Source of the DNA: Phaeocystidibacter marisrubri
GTDB taxonomy: Bacteria; Bacteroidota; Bacteroidia; Flavobacteriales; Schleiferiaceae
Assembly: GCF_008933165.1 (NCBI RefSeq)
Contig: NZ_WBVQ01000001.1
Coordinates: forward strand, 124,001 to 188,000
Length of the DNA stretch: 64,000 nucleotides
Reading direction: 5' to 3'
Shown: in pieces, positions 18,601-26,092 of the stretch
Position numbering within the stretch: the first letter of the stretch is position 1
Layout of the letters: each line of letters begins with the position of its first letter
Notes under the pieces: model-generated
What the model saw: only the letters and a program-made list of their open reading frames with translations
What the model was told of the DNA's origin: nothing
Databases searched by the model: none
Made by a program: the position numbers and the translations under genes

Positions 18601-19998
18601 CAAGGTACCTTGTTGCCGGGGTATCTTCCAGAGCCGGTCTTCTTCGGTATGTCCGATGTCTCGGGATGGTCTCCAGGTGCTGCTTTTGCGTTGGGTTGGC
18701 AAGTGCCTGTTGCCGAACAAATGGCAGAATTGGAACTCGCAGATGATCCAGCACTCACCAATGATAAGTACCTCACGCAGCGCAGAGGTCAGCCGAACCG
18801 CTATACCGAAATGGAGAACACCAACCTTCAAGTGCGCGGTACAATCGAACCCATTTCTGACTTGCGAATTGATGTGAACTTCACACGGACGACGGGTTAT
18901 AACTACAATTCTGTATTCCGATATATCGGTACTAATCCAGATGATCAAGTATTGAGAGACGCCTTCGGAACCGGTTTCCAGCATCTCAATCCTATGTCGG
19001 TAAACACCTACAGCATCTCTTGGTTGGCATGGGGAAGTGCATTTGAATCGAGTTCAGATCGTGAGTCGGTAGCGTACAACCAGTTCCTCGAAAACAGATT
19101 TGTGTTGTCGGGCAGATTGGCGGAAGATTACGCCCTACAGGATCCTAACTACAACCCAACCTTTGATCCCGATAGTGGATATTCAGGTTATAGTGTGTTC
19201 TCACAACAGGCCATGATTCCAGCCTTCATATCTGCCTATGGTGGTGCGCCATCTGATCAGATTGGTATGACTTTGAATGAGCTTCCAAAGGTTCCGATGC
19301 CTAACTGGAGATTGAATTACACTGGTCTGATGCGCTTGGAGTGGTTCAAGGAGAATTTCTCCAGTTTTGCCTTGAGTTCATCGTATAGCTCAACGCTACA
19401 AGTGGCAAATTATCAAACCAACTTGCTTCGTCAACAGCAATTGTTAGAGAATCCGAATGTAAACCCTAGAGATCTTTCGGGCGACTTCATGCCGGAATTC
19501 CAGGTGAGTCAGGTTTCCATGACTGAAGCTTTCCGACCGTTGGTGGGTTTCAACATGAGAATGAAGAACAACACCACGTTCAAGTTCGATTACAATCGCG
19601 ATCGGAACATATCCATGAGCTTGGCCAACCAGCAAATCACAGATACCAAGGGCAATGAAATTACCGTTGGTGCGGGTTACATCATCAAGGATGTGAAGTT
19701 CAACTTTATCACTACTGGTGCTTCAAGAACTCCAGTGAATTCAAACCTAGAGTTGCGTGTTGATCTATCCATTCGGGATAATGTTACGGTGATACGAAGA
19801 ATTGCAGTGGGGCAGAACCAGATTACCGCAGGGCAGAGGCTCACAACCATCAAGTTTACAGCCGACTATAAGATCTCTCGTAGAATCACAGCTCAGTTGT
19901 ACTACGATCAGAATATCGCTGTCTTCAAAACGTCCAGTGCATTCCCTACCAATCGCATTCAAACGGGTATCAGTATTCGTTTGAGTTTGGCCAACTGA
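12658..19998 (+). CDS. sprA: SprA, outer membrane translocon of the type IX secretion system
   Basis: At 2446 residues this is the giant single-chain barrel through which type IX cargo crosses the outer membrane. It has an N-terminal signal-like hydrophobic segment, conserved N-terminal motifs (RINSQTFADIFGGNTIEIRP, then QRIQINITGKIGERLSLSTNYDTE), long central periplasmic/plug parts and a strand-rich C-terminus ending SIRLSLAN. The only reasonable start is TTG at 12658, two bases after the ruvA stop; no in-frame ATG precedes the signal segment. Mature partners in this window are PorU, GldJ and a PorP/SprF-like protein at 58-64 kb, and cargo proteins at 9162 and 11202. Required for gliding and secretion in characterised flavobacteria. 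Confidence 0.96.
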   Translation: MRVPVAKPFLLAVVITPILLSFGWVNSSVDAVDLIIEDGRFALDTGDPDSLIYPIPENGDGGLYLNNPSNFREEVTYDPETGLYTIQKYIGSVPVGSPTILTQDQYKERAFGEIDAEYFPQRVQMSSRAESMGGGDDRESDGLIPEIRINSQTFADIFGGNTIEIRPQGTAEIRIGARYQKIENPIIPVRNQRTFAFDFDQRIQINITGKIGERLSLSTNYDTEATFAFENKMKLGFEGQEDDIIKNLEMGNVSLPVNSSLITGAQSLFGVKGKFQFGKTTVTTVFSEQRSQSQSISVQGGATQQEFEIWGDQYEANRHYFLSQYFRDHYEEWLASMPVVNSPVQITKVEIWVTNRRSVTEDVRNIVAFMDLGENQGDAYRDGNRPLGGPDIFPGSSSSQFPNNGANQLEPSALASAYPGVRDIGDANAVLNSAGFIEATEFVELTNARKLQPSQFKLDPQLGILSLNEALNQDEVLAVAFQYTAFGQTYQVGEFSNDGVNPPSTLILKMLKSTILDVKTPLWDLMMKNVYSLGAFQVSQEDFRLQVLYMNDETGTPVPYLPNSNLDDSLLLNVMSLDQLNYNNDPVPDGLFDFVEGRTINSQNGRIFFPVLEPFGERLSSNLTSQEAREKYVFQELYDSTRFRAQEQTQKNKYLLKGQYKSSSGSVIQLNAFNIPQGSVTVSAGGAKLTENQDYTVDYNLGQVRIINESILNSGVPINVSFENNSLFNFQTKTFAGATFDHKFSDNFNVGGALLHLRERPLTQKVNLGDEPIANTIWGLNTQYNTDAPFLTRMVDAIPFIDTKEPSSITFQGEFAHMIPGSPSGIKIGEDGATTYIDDFESSQTNIDIRGATSWLLASTPAGQPSLFPEGNLTQDLAYNYNRAKLAWYIIDPVFYQDNAQTPDNIRSDKNLISDHRTRQVPIKEVFPNTSLQQGTTVQNIATFDLAFYPEERGPYNYEVGPTNFSAGMGADGKLNDPDSRWAGVMRPLQVNNFEEQNIEFIQFWIMDPYAEDSVAADVGDLYFNLGSISEDILKDGRQSFENGLDPTGDISDLDSTVWGYTTQNQPIVDAFDNDPTARANQDVGLDGLRTEDERTWRYLNQPSYTERVESEFGAASVAYTKANADPSADNFGYYRGSSLDNANAGILRRYRDFNGTEGNSSIEQVDGYPAFATNLPDKEDVNRDLTLSKTETYFQYKVSMAEADLQTVGQNYITDIRYARNVKVPNSEVPREVKWIQFKIPIFEPDQTIGQIGDFRSIRFIRMFLKGFNRPVVLRFARLDLVRGEWRRYRFDLNVLNENVPIDGDGSTIFNVNAVNLEENGSRDPINYVLPPGIDRQVLFGTTSTVQANEQSLSLYTCGLEDGDARAVFRNLSMDMRMYGNLKMFAHAEAGGLNEILRDGDVNLFVRVGSDYNNNYYEYEIPLTVTQFGETDPDRIWPSSNDIDLDLDLFKEVKLERDQMMQGNPNFSRQTLYSVPRGRGSVSVLGSPNLGNVRTILIGIRNPKKRLNDPTDDGQDKCAEVWVNELRLTDFDNRGGWAANARMTAKLADFANVSLTGNYSSVGYGSLDQGPQERNQFEALSYNLQTNVEMGKFFNDDIALRIPVFFNLSEEWQNPMFNPLDPDIEFPTALENLETTAQRDSLKALSQDYTLRRDINLTNVRKDRSGSSTRRPQFYDIENFSVSYSFSEVYRRNVNTQLDRRVDHRGTLNYTFQTSAKPWKPLENVVTSEYLKLIRDFNFQWYPQRFSFRGDVVRSYQQLQMRNVDNPDPKFALPENWNKNFRMDRNYNVAWDLTERIKIDYTALQRVRFDELAGPISNPAAQEYLRNNLEDLGRPTNYHQTLQVTWQLPVDKIPYFEFVNASLRYTGDYDWQAISLIAREDTALNYGNTIQNSANWQANLNLNMSTLYNKFPFIKRLSQPAGGGNRRLGPVRRQLPGSGNAAAEDQADDDNKDGFGMKLARFGVGLLTMVKNVNGTYTINQGTLLPGYLPEPVFFGMSDVSGWSPGAAFALGWQVPVAEQMAELELADDPALTNDKYLTQRRGQPNRYTEMENTNLQVRGTIEPISDLRIDVNFTRTTGYNYNSVFRYIGTNPDDQVLRDAFGTGFQHLNPMSVNTYSISWLAWGSAFESSSDRESVAYNQFLENRFVLSGRLAEDYALQDPNYNPTFDPDSGYSGYSVFSQQAMIPAFISAYGGAPSDQIGMTLNELPKVPMPNWRLNYTGLMRLEWFKENFSSFALSSSYSSTLQVANYQTNLLRQQQLLENPNVNPRDLSGDFMPEFQVSQVSMTEAFRPLVGFNMRMKNNTTFKFDYNRDRNISMSLANQQITDTKGNEITVGAGYIIKDVKFNFITTGASRTPVNSNLELRVDLSIRDNVTVIRRIAVGQNQITAGQRLTTIKFTADYKISRRITAQLYYDQNIAVFKTSSAFPTNRIQTGISIRLSLAN

Positions 19999-20002
19999 TT
20001 CC

Positions 20003-20034
20003 TTTGAAAACAAGAGTGGAATCTGCTACATTTG
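20003..20034 (+). promoter_or_regulatory. gcvH promoter (TTTG-N20-TACATTTG)
   Basis: A -33 TTTG (20003-20006) and a -7 TACATTTG (20027-20034) are separated by exactly 20 bp, matching the Bacteroidota sigma factor consensus. Transcription should start near 20041, about 10 bp before the gcvH ATG. Confidence 0.8.
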
Positions 20035-20051
20035 TGAAAAATTAGAGCCTC

Positions 20052-20432
20052 ATGAATATTCCTGCTGAACTGAAGTATTCCAAAGACCATGAATGGGTAC
20101 GCGTAGAAGGCGACGTAGCTGTTGTTGGTATTACCGATTTCGCTCAAGGTGAGCTTGGCGATATCGTTTTTGTTGATATCGATCAAGAAGGTGAGACCCT
20201 TGACGCCGAAGAGGTATTCGGTTCTGTTGAGGCTGTTAAAACCGTTTCTGACTTATTTATGCCCATTTCTGGTGAAGTGGTTGAAGTGAATGAGGGTCTT
20301 GCTGATGAGCCTGAAAAGGTAAATGCGGATGCTTACGGCGAAGGATGGATGGTGAAGATCAAGTTCTCAGATGCATCTGAAATTGACAACTTGATGTCTG
20401 CCGATGAATACAAAGACCATATTGGTGGATAA
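20052..20432 (+). CDS. gcvH: Glycine cleavage system H protein
   Basis: The 126-residue lipoyl carrier shuttles the aminomethyl group between the P, T and L proteins of the glycine cleavage complex. The lipoylation site is Lys63 in [12 protein letters not shown], with the flanking fold motifs [20 protein letters not shown] and [11 protein letters not shown] typical of the family; length is normal. It has its own promoter after sprA, and its end overlaps the VanZ-like gene. No other glycine cleavage gene is in the window. Confidence 0.97.
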   Translation: MNIPAELKYSKDHEWVRVEGDVAVVGITDFAQGELGDIVFVDIDQEGETLDAEEVFGSVEAVKTVSDLFMPISGEVVEVNEGLADEPEKVNADAYGEGWMVKIKFSDASEIDNLMSADEYKDHIGG

Positions 20433-20802
20433 GAAATCCCCTATTTTATATTACACCCCAGTGATTAGCTGGGGTGTTTTTGTTTTGGTCATGAGCCTTC
20501 TTCCATCTCGTGACCTCCCTGATGCACTTATTGAAGTGAGTGATCTATTCATTCATGCATGTATTTACGTAGCGTGGACGATGCTGGCGTGCTGGGGTTA
20601 TGTTCAAGTACACCAGAGAATGAAGCAATCGGCGTACATGGTTATACTCTGCTGCGCGCTTGTATTTGGATTGGGGGTGGAGTTCGCTCAAAAGTACCTC
20701 ACTGATTATCGCCATTTTGAATGGGCAGATATCCTTGCCAATTCTACTGGATCCATTGTTGGATTGGGGATTACCTTCATCCTTTCCAGAAGAAAAAAAT
20801 AA
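20404..20802 (+). CDS. VanZ-like membrane protein
   Basis: A 132-residue protein with about four membrane helices and the VanZ-family pattern: SLLPSRDLP after the first helix, [14 protein letters not shown], then [27 protein letters not shown]. The family is named for a teicoplanin-resistance protein, but most members have no known role in resistance. The ATG at 20404 overlaps gcvH by 29 bp; GTG at 20425 would shorten the overlap to 8 bp and is a good alternative. It is coupled to gcvH. Confidence 0.8.
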   Translation: MNTKTILVDKKSPILYYTPVISWGVFVLVMSLLPSRDLPDALIEVSDLFIHACIYVAWTMLACWGYVQVHQRMKQSAYMVILCCALVFGLGVEFAQKYLTDYRHFEWADILANSTGSIVGLGITFILSRRKK

Positions 20803-20859
20803 TTCTTCTTTTTTGGTCTGATTCTTGTGTCTTTTCATGCGTATTAAAAACTTATATGT

Positions 20860-21582
20860 ATGAAGTCATCAGCCAACAAAAAACTAGAGAGGTATCGTGC
20901 CACCTTCTTCCTCGTTGGATTGGTGCTTGCTCTCTTCGCTGCTCTCACAACGTTAGAATACCAAGCGCAATCTACACTGGCCTACAAAGGTCCTGCATTA
21001 CCTCTTGAAGAGGATACCATACTCATCATTCCCAACACGCATATTCAAGATCCTAAACCTCCACAACGAGAGTTTTCGGAAGCGAGTGATTTAGATGATA
21101 TCGTTAAGCCCAACCCTACCAATTTTAAAATCGTGTTTGATGGTGTAGATATCCGTTCGGATGAATTTACATCAGGAGATGAGGAGATCCCTCTTATTGA
21201 AGGAGAGGAGCTGTTAGATTCTATCCCTGTTGAAGATTTTATGATGGATAGATATCCCATCTTTTCAGGATGTGAAAGTCTCAAAGACAACTTAGAGCGT
21301 CAGCGTTGTTTAGTTCGCGGAATTCATGAGAAAGTTCAAAATCAACTGAGAGTTTCAAGTAGTTCGGTACAAACTTCTGGAAGAGTGAGAATGCTTGTGG
21401 AGTTTGTCATAAAAACGGATGGCTCTACAGAGGTGGTGGACATTTCATATGCACCGAATATGGATGTAGAAATGCAAGTGAAACGTATAATTGAAGGTCT
21501 TCCGGAGTTTGTTCCGGGACTATACCAGGGGAGGGAGCGCTCCACTAAAATGTCGCTTCCAATTTTGATTGTACTTAATTGA
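20860..21582 (+). CDS. TonB-like protein, first of a tandem pair
   Basis: A 240-residue protein with a single N-terminal membrane anchor (ATFFLVGLVLALFAAL), an acidic periplasmic linker, and a C-terminal TonB domain (VRMLVEFVIKTDGSTEVVDISYAPN...). It shares the layout and the Y/P-x-F-x-GC pattern (YPIFSGCE) with the next gene. Compared with that gene it lacks the poly-proline stretch that lets TonB span the periplasm, and the end of its domain is diverged (PILIVLN), so it may not energise a receptor in the usual way. Transducer of proton-motive force to TonB-dependent receptors is the family role. Confidence 0.8.
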   Translation: MKSSANKKLERYRATFFLVGLVLALFAALTTLEYQAQSTLAYKGPALPLEEDTILIIPNTHIQDPKPPQREFSEASDLDDIVKPNPTNFKIVFDGVDIRSDEFTSGDEEIPLIEGEELLDSIPVEDFMMDRYPIFSGCESLKDNLERQRCLVRGIHEKVQNQLRVSSSSVQTSGRVRMLVEFVIKTDGSTEVVDISYAPNMDVEMQVKRIIEGLPEFVPGLYQGRERSTKMSLPILIVLN

Positions 21583-21611
21583 GGCTAAGTTTAGAGTTTA
21601 CCTTATCTTAG
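21579..21611 (+). promoter_or_regulatory. Possible promoter of the second TonB gene
   Basis: TTG at 21579-21581 (overlapping the stop of the preceding gene) and TATCTTAG at 21604-21611 are separated by 22 bp, a weak match to the -33/-7 pattern. Confidence 0.35.
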
Positions 21612-21629
21612 CAGCACAAATTTCTTCGG

Positions 21630-22340
21630 ATGAAATCGAGAAAAAACTTTAAAGCCGACTTAGAGAGCAAGCGTGGCCTCTTCCGCGACATAGGGTTAGT
21701 CCTAGGTTTGTTTGCGGTTTACATCATGTTTGCTCATAAGACGTACGCTCCTCAAGTAGAAGCGTTACAGGTCACTGCGACCTTCGACGATGAAATGATT
21801 ATTCCGATTACGGAAAGACCGCAGGAGCCGCCTCCGCCGCCACCTGAAGCGCCGCCTGAAGTTTTGGAAATCGTTGAGAACGATGTGGAAATTGAAGAAA
21901 TCGAGTTCGAAAGTACAGAGGTTACTGAAGATACTGAGATTGCTTTGATTGACGAAATTCCAGAGGCATCTGATGAAATTATGACCTTCGTAAACGTTGA
22001 AAACAAACCTGTTTTCCCTGGTTGCGAAGATGAACCGACCGAAGACGCTAAGTTCTTGTGTTTCCAAACACAGATTAACAATCGTCTTGTTCGTGAGTTT
22101 GAGTTCCCTGAAATGTCCCGTCAAATGGGTTCACAGGGTAAAGTTTGGATCGATTTCGTAATCGAGAAAGACGGATCTGTAAGTAATGTTACCGTAGCTC
22201 GTTCGAGTGGTGATGAGTATATCGATCGTGAAGCAGTTCGTTGTGTTCAACAAGAGTTGCCAAAGTTCGTGCCTGCTAAGTCGGGTGGTAGAGCTGTTCG
22301 TATGAGATATACTGTGCCTATCAACGCGAAGCTTCAGTAA
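21630..22340 (+). CDS. tonB: Energy transducer TonB
   Basis: A 236-residue inner membrane anchored protein: membrane helix at about residues 22-38 (IGLVLGLFAVYIMF), a proline-rich segment (EPPPPPPEAPPEV, near residue 68), an acidic linker, and a C-terminal TonB domain (GKVWIDFVIEKDGSVSNVTVARSSG...AVRMRYTVPINAKL). It couples the proton-motive force to TonB-dependent outer membrane receptors. It has the FPGCED motif seen in many Bacteroidota TonB proteins. ExbB/ExbD are not in this window. Confidence 0.93.
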   Translation: MKSRKNFKADLESKRGLFRDIGLVLGLFAVYIMFAHKTYAPQVEALQVTATFDDEMIIPITERPQEPPPPPPEAPPEVLEIVENDVEIEEIEFESTEVTEDTEIALIDEIPEASDEIMTFVNVENKPVFPGCEDEPTEDAKFLCFQTQINNRLVREFEFPEMSRQMGSQGKVWIDFVIEKDGSVSNVTVARSSGDEYIDREAVRCVQQELPKFVPAKSGGRAVRMRYTVPINAKLQ

Positions 22341-22358
22341 TTCATCTATAGAAATTTT

Positions 22359-22386
22359 AAACCCCTGGCTGTTTTGTCAGGGGTTT
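22359..22386 (+). terminator. Terminator after tonB
   Basis: A 9-bp stem AAACCCCTG/CAGGGGTTT (22359-22367 with 22378-22386) is followed by a T run to 22389. It ends the ruvA-to-tonB block. Confidence 0.9.
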
Positions 22387-22415
22387 TTTCATTCCATATC
22401 CAACCAACCTAGATT

Positions 22416-23213
22416 ATGAATAATGATGTAGCTGCTATCAAGGCAGCACTACTTGGAGGTAAGGCCATACTTGAAGTTTACCACCGTGAGGATACCATTC
22501 AAGTTTTAGAGAAGGATGATAAGTCGCCATTGACCGAAGCTGATACTGCCGCGAATGCGGAGATCGTGGAGATTCTAAAGGACACTCAAATTCCCATTCT
22601 AAGCGAAGAGGGAAAGAAGAATGCGTATTCCGAACGAGCTGAATGGAAAACGCTTTGGGTTGTTGATCCATTGGATGGAACGAAGGAGTTTATCAAACGC
22701 AATGGAGAGTTTACCGTCAACATCGCACGCGTCATTGATGGTGTTCCTGTTTTCGGTGTCATTTATGTTCCCGTTCAGAATACGCTATACTTCGGAGGAA
22801 CTGATTTAGGTGGTTCTTACAAAGTGGAGCGAATTGATAGCAATACTCAGTTTGAGACATTAGAAGAGCTCATCAAAGCTGCTACATCACTGCCAGAAGA
22901 AAGCAAACGACCATTTACTGTGGTGGGAAGTCGTTCTCACATGAATGAGGATACGGAGAAATACATTACTGAGCTAAAAGAAAAGCACGGTGAGGTAGAT
23001 ATGATCTCTGTTGGATCATCTCTGAAGATATGTATGGTGGTGGAAGGCAAGGCCGATGAATACCCTCGTTTTGCACCCACCATGGAGTGGGATACTGCAG
23101 CGGGACACGCATTGGTGCTTGGAGTTGGAAAGACGATGGTGATCCCATCTTCAGGTGAATCCCTTCAATACAATAAAGAAGATCTACTCAATCCGTATTT
23201 CTTAGTTCGATAG
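22416..23213 (+). CDS. cysQ: 3'(2'),5'-bisphosphate nucleotidase CysQ
   Basis: A 265-residue Mg-dependent phosphatase of the inositol monophosphatase superfamily that removes phosphate from PAP/PAPS, relieving inhibition of sulfotransferases and RNases. Metal-binding motifs are visible: the ILSEE pair (61-65), DPLDGTKEF (84-92), and EWDTAAGHAL near the C-terminus. Length is normal. It lies between the tonB terminator and the ctaB promoter, apparently as a single-gene unit. Confidence 0.93.
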   Translation: MNNDVAAIKAALLGGKAILEVYHREDTIQVLEKDDKSPLTEADTAANAEIVEILKDTQIPILSEEGKKNAYSERAEWKTLWVVDPLDGTKEFIKRNGEFTVNIARVIDGVPVFGVIYVPVQNTLYFGGTDLGGSYKVERIDSNTQFETLEELIKAATSLPEESKRPFTVVGSRSHMNEDTEKYITELKEKHGEVDMISVGSSLKICMVVEGKADEYPRFAPTMEWDTAAGHALVLGVGKTMVIPSSGESLQYNKEDLLNPYFLVR

Positions 23214-23228
23214 AACCTGAGATACATC

Positions 23229-23259
23229 TTGGTGGAGGAGACTTTGAAGCGTATCTTTG
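23229..23259 (+). promoter_or_regulatory. Promoter of the oxidase assembly operon (TTG-N20-TATCTTTG)
   Basis: TTG at 23229-23231 and TATCTTTG at 23252-23259 fit the Bacteroidota consensus with a 20-bp spacer. The ctaB ATG is only 10 bp downstream of the -7 element, so the mRNA should have almost no leader. Confidence 0.75.
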
Positions 23260-23269
23260 TGCCCCTGAA

Positions 23270-24178
23270 ATGAAAGGTTCAATTTCTACATCTCAAACGG
23301 AGAGAATGCCAGCTGAAAGTGCAAGACTTTCTGATTATGCGATGCTATTAAAGTTTCGCCTAACTTCCAGTGTGGTGTTTTCTGCAAGCGCAGGTTACTT
23401 GCTAGCCGCTCCTTTTTTTGAGGTTTCTACCTTTTTAGCTCTTATCCTTGGCGGATTTTTGGTGGTGGGCGCATCCAATGCTTACAACCAAGTTTGGGAA
23501 CGTGATAGAGATGCATTGATGAACAGAACTAAGAATCGTCCGGTTGCCACCGGTCGCCTATCAGTTCTTGAAGCCCTCATCGTGAGTACAGTTGCGTTGA
23601 TTGGAGGAATTAGTCTCCTGTATTCCATCAATCCATTGAGCGCGATTTTTGGACTAGCTTCAGTAGTCTTGTATACTTTGGTATACACACCGATGAAAGC
23701 CAAAGGTCCGTGGGCCGTGTTTGTGGGCGCTTTTCCAGGTGCCATTCCATTTATGTTGGGATGGGTGGCTGCAACCAACGACTTCGATATTGAACCGGGA
23801 ATACTATTTCTCGTACAGTTCCTATGGCAGTTTCCGCATTTTTGGGCTATTGGTTGGGTTGCATACGACGATTATGCGAAGGCAGGGTACTATTTATTGC
23901 CCAATCGCAAGCCTGATGAAACGGCTTCAAACTTGATCATAGTCTACACCATGTTCATGATTGTGGCGAGTGTACTTCCCGTCTTTGGCTTTACTGGAAC
24001 TCTTGTGCTTTCTGATCCCGCCGCTTTGATTGTCCTTGTTCTCGGAGCATGGATGTTGAGATCAGCGATCTTACTTAAGAAGAATCCATCGAAAGAATAC
24101 GCTAGAAAACTCATGCTTACGAGTGTGGCTTATCTACCGCTTGTTCAAATTGTATATGTGATTGATAGATACATCTAA
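23270..24178 (+). CDS. ctaB: Protoheme IX farnesyltransferase (heme O synthase)
   Basis: A 302-residue UbiA-superfamily integral membrane enzyme that attaches farnesyl to heme b to make heme O, precursor of the heme a in the oxidase. The first Asp-rich motif NAYNQVWERDRDALMNRTKNRP and second loop YDDYAKAGYYLLP are present, with about eight or nine membrane helices. It heads the operon of the remaining oxidase subunits and assembly factors, overlapping the next gene by one base. It is distinct from the isoprenoid UbiA gene at 41 kb. Confidence 0.95.
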   Translation: MKGSISTSQTERMPAESARLSDYAMLLKFRLTSSVVFSASAGYLLAAPFFEVSTFLALILGGFLVVGASNAYNQVWERDRDALMNRTKNRPVATGRLSVLEALIVSTVALIGGISLLYSINPLSAIFGLASVVLYTLVYTPMKAKGPWAVFVGAFPGAIPFMLGWVAATNDFDIEPGILFLVQFLWQFPHFWAIGWVAYDDYAKAGYYLLPNRKPDETASNLIIVYTMFMIVASVLPVFGFTGTLVLSDPAALIVLVLGAWMLRSAILLKKNPSKEYARKLMLTSVAYLPLVQIVYVIDRYI

Positions 24179-24768
24179 TGGCAATGGCAGATTCAGCGCT
24201 AAAGAACGATAGAAGAAGAGCCGCTAAACCACTCTTGTGGATTGGCATAGCTTCCATGATTATGGCCTTTGCAGGTCTAACTTCTGGATACATCGTCTCG
24301 CGATCGTCGCTTATTGAAGCCAATACATGGTTGTATTTCGATATTCCGTCGGAATTCTACATATCAACAGCGATTATTATCGCGAGTAGTTTTGTGATGA
24401 CATTTGCTGTTCGATCTGCTCGAGCAGGATCGATGGGAAAGGCAAAATTGCTATTGTTGCTCACCTTGATCGCTGGACTTGTTTTTTCAGGTTTTCAGGT
24501 AATGGGGTGGAGTCAACTCACTCAAAATGAGATTCGTTTTACAGGAGAAGGTAGTAATGTGGCCGGCTCTTGGTTTTATATAATCACTTGGTTTCATCTC
24601 CTTCACGTAACGGGAGGGGTGATCACTTTGTTGGTTACTTGGGTCAAAGCGCAGATGGGGAAATACAGTCAGGATGACTACCTAGGAATTGAAATGGCTG
24701 CCATTTTCTGGCATTTCGTTGACATCTTATGGATTTTCCTATTCCTGTTTTTGGCAATTTTTCGTTAA
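24178..24768 (+). CDS. Cytochrome c oxidase subunit III (first copy, short form)
   Basis: A 196-residue protein with five predicted helices, corresponding to the five-helix, short form of subunit III. Family features include WLYFDIPSEFYISTAIII, FQVMGWSQL, and the terminal FWHFVDILWIFLFLFLAIF motif. Subunit III stabilises subunit I and proton uptake. It overlaps ctaB by one base and is followed after 28 bp by a second, longer subunit III gene, so the complex may contain two different subunits of this family. Confidence 0.92.
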   Translation: MAMADSALKNDRRRAAKPLLWIGIASMIMAFAGLTSGYIVSRSSLIEANTWLYFDIPSEFYISTAIIIASSFVMTFAVRSARAGSMGKAKLLLLLTLIAGLVFSGFQVMGWSQLTQNEIRFTGEGSNVAGSWFYIITWFHLLHVTGGVITLLVTWVKAQMGKYSQDDYLGIEMAAIFWHFVDILWIFLFLFLAIFR

Positions 24769-24796
24769 ACTTGCACCGCAATTTAATCCGGTAAAC

Positions 24797-25744
24797 ATGG
24801 CGACGAATACGTCTGTTGAAGTGCCTCAAGAGAAACTATGGGGCGGAGGGAACCAGCCGATGGGCGCGAGCTACGGCAAAATGATGATGTGGTTCTTCTT
24901 GATTTCAGATGCCTTGACATTCTCAGGCTTCTTAACTGCATATGGCCTTATGCGCTTCAAGTATGAAGAAACATGGCCAGTTGCTGAAAACGTGTTTACC
25001 CACTTCCCGGGTATCGATGGTGATCAACCATTGCTCTACGTAGCATTGATGACCTTCATCCTCATCTTGTCTTCTGTAACCATGGTTATGGCAGTACACG
25101 AAGGGAAGCACAAGAAAAAGATTCGCGTTGGGCTTTGGATGTTGGCAACCATCGTTGGTGGTGCTATCTTCTTGGGATCACAGGCGTGGGAGTGGTATCA
25201 CTTCATTGTTGGTGATAACGGCGCAATCGAATTGTCTTCAAGAGAGATTATCCGTCCAGCGGATGCAGAGGGTAACTTCATTTCTCTTTCTGAACTGGTT
25301 CATCCAGGTGCGGAAGGTCATGGTCACCACGAGCACTTCACTATAGAGCAAGTTCGAACTTCTTTCGCAGAGGGAGATTTTACCCTTCGTTACCCTGGTA
25401 AAGGGGTGCGCGGCGAAGATGGCGGGTATACCCACACCGTTATTCCTCACGATGAAGCGATGAAGCTTTTGAATGAAGAGAATACCATGGTGGTGCAAGG
25501 TGCTAATATGACTCGTAACGAATACGGTCATGTTCAATTTGCAAACTTCTTCTTCTTCATTACCGGTTTCCACGGTTTCCACGTGTTCTCAGGTGTGGTG
25601 TTGAACTTCATCATTTTCTACAATGTGATGTTGGGTACATACGAGAGAAGAGGTCATTATGAAATGGTTGAGAAGGTTGGTTTGTACTGGCACTTTGTCG
25701 ATCTCGTTTGGGTATTCGTATTTACCTTCTTCTACCTAGTTTAA
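24797..25744 (+). CDS. ctaE: Cytochrome c oxidase subunit III (second copy, with long insertion)
   Basis: A 315-residue subunit III. Family motifs include MMMWFFLISDALTFSGF near the start, GFHGFHVFSGVVLNF, and the terminal YWHFVDLVWVFVFTFFYLV. An extramembrane insertion of about 110 residues (139-247) separates helices and contains a His-rich stretch (GHGHHEH, residues 174-180). I chose the ATG at 24797; longer in-frame sequence upstream overlaps the preceding gene and is not membrane-like for this family. It is flanked by the short subunit III and subunit IV. Confidence 0.93.
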   Translation: MATNTSVEVPQEKLWGGGNQPMGASYGKMMMWFFLISDALTFSGFLTAYGLMRFKYEETWPVAENVFTHFPGIDGDQPLLYVALMTFILILSSVTMVMAVHEGKHKKKIRVGLWMLATIVGGAIFLGSQAWEWYHFIVGDNGAIELSSREIIRPADAEGNFISLSELVHPGAEGHGHHEHFTIEQVRTSFAEGDFTLRYPGKGVRGEDGGYTHTVIPHDEAMKLLNEENTMVVQGANMTRNEYGHVQFANFFFFITGFHGFHVFSGVVLNFIIFYNVMLGTYERRGHYEMVEKVGLYWHFVDLVWVFVFTFFYLV

Positions 25745-25762
25745 TTCTACAGAATAAGAGTT

Positions 25763-26092
25763 ATGTCTGATAATCACGCACACGGAGGAGTTCGTAAACT
25801 CGTTATGATTTTCCTTCTACTACTCGTTGTAACGTTTGTAGAAGTAATGTTGGGTATCTACAAAAGCGATTTAGGAGCACTGTTGAATGAACCAGGAGGA
25901 TTCACTTCTTGGTTGAACATCATCTTCATCTTGCTTACCCTTGTAAAAGCCTATTATATTGTTGAGGTGTTCATGCACTTGGAAGGGGAACGGAAGAATT
26001 TGCGTCTTTCGATCTACTTGCCAGTACTCATTCTGATACCTTATTTGACCTTTATTCTACTTACTGAAGGTAGTCACTTGTTCGGTGTTTAA
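25763..26092 (+). CDS. Cytochrome c oxidase subunit IV (prokaryotic type)
   Basis: A 109-residue membrane protein with three helices and the characteristic central segment LVKAYYIVEVFMHLEGERKN seen in small bacterial subunit IV proteins. Its last base is the first base of the SCO gene start, giving a one-base overlap. It is small and not catalytic; it probably helps hold the complex together. Confidence 0.9.
   Translation: MSDNHAHGGVRKLVMIFLLLLVVTFVEVMLGIYKSDLGALLNEPGGFTSWLNIIFILLTLVKAYYIVEVFMHLEGERKNLRLSIYLPVLILIPYLTFILLTEGSHLFGV

Noticed and set aside
17189-19000. Several minus-strand open frames within sprA
   Set aside because: They overlap the translocon coding sequence in other frames, lack homology and have no promoter of their own.
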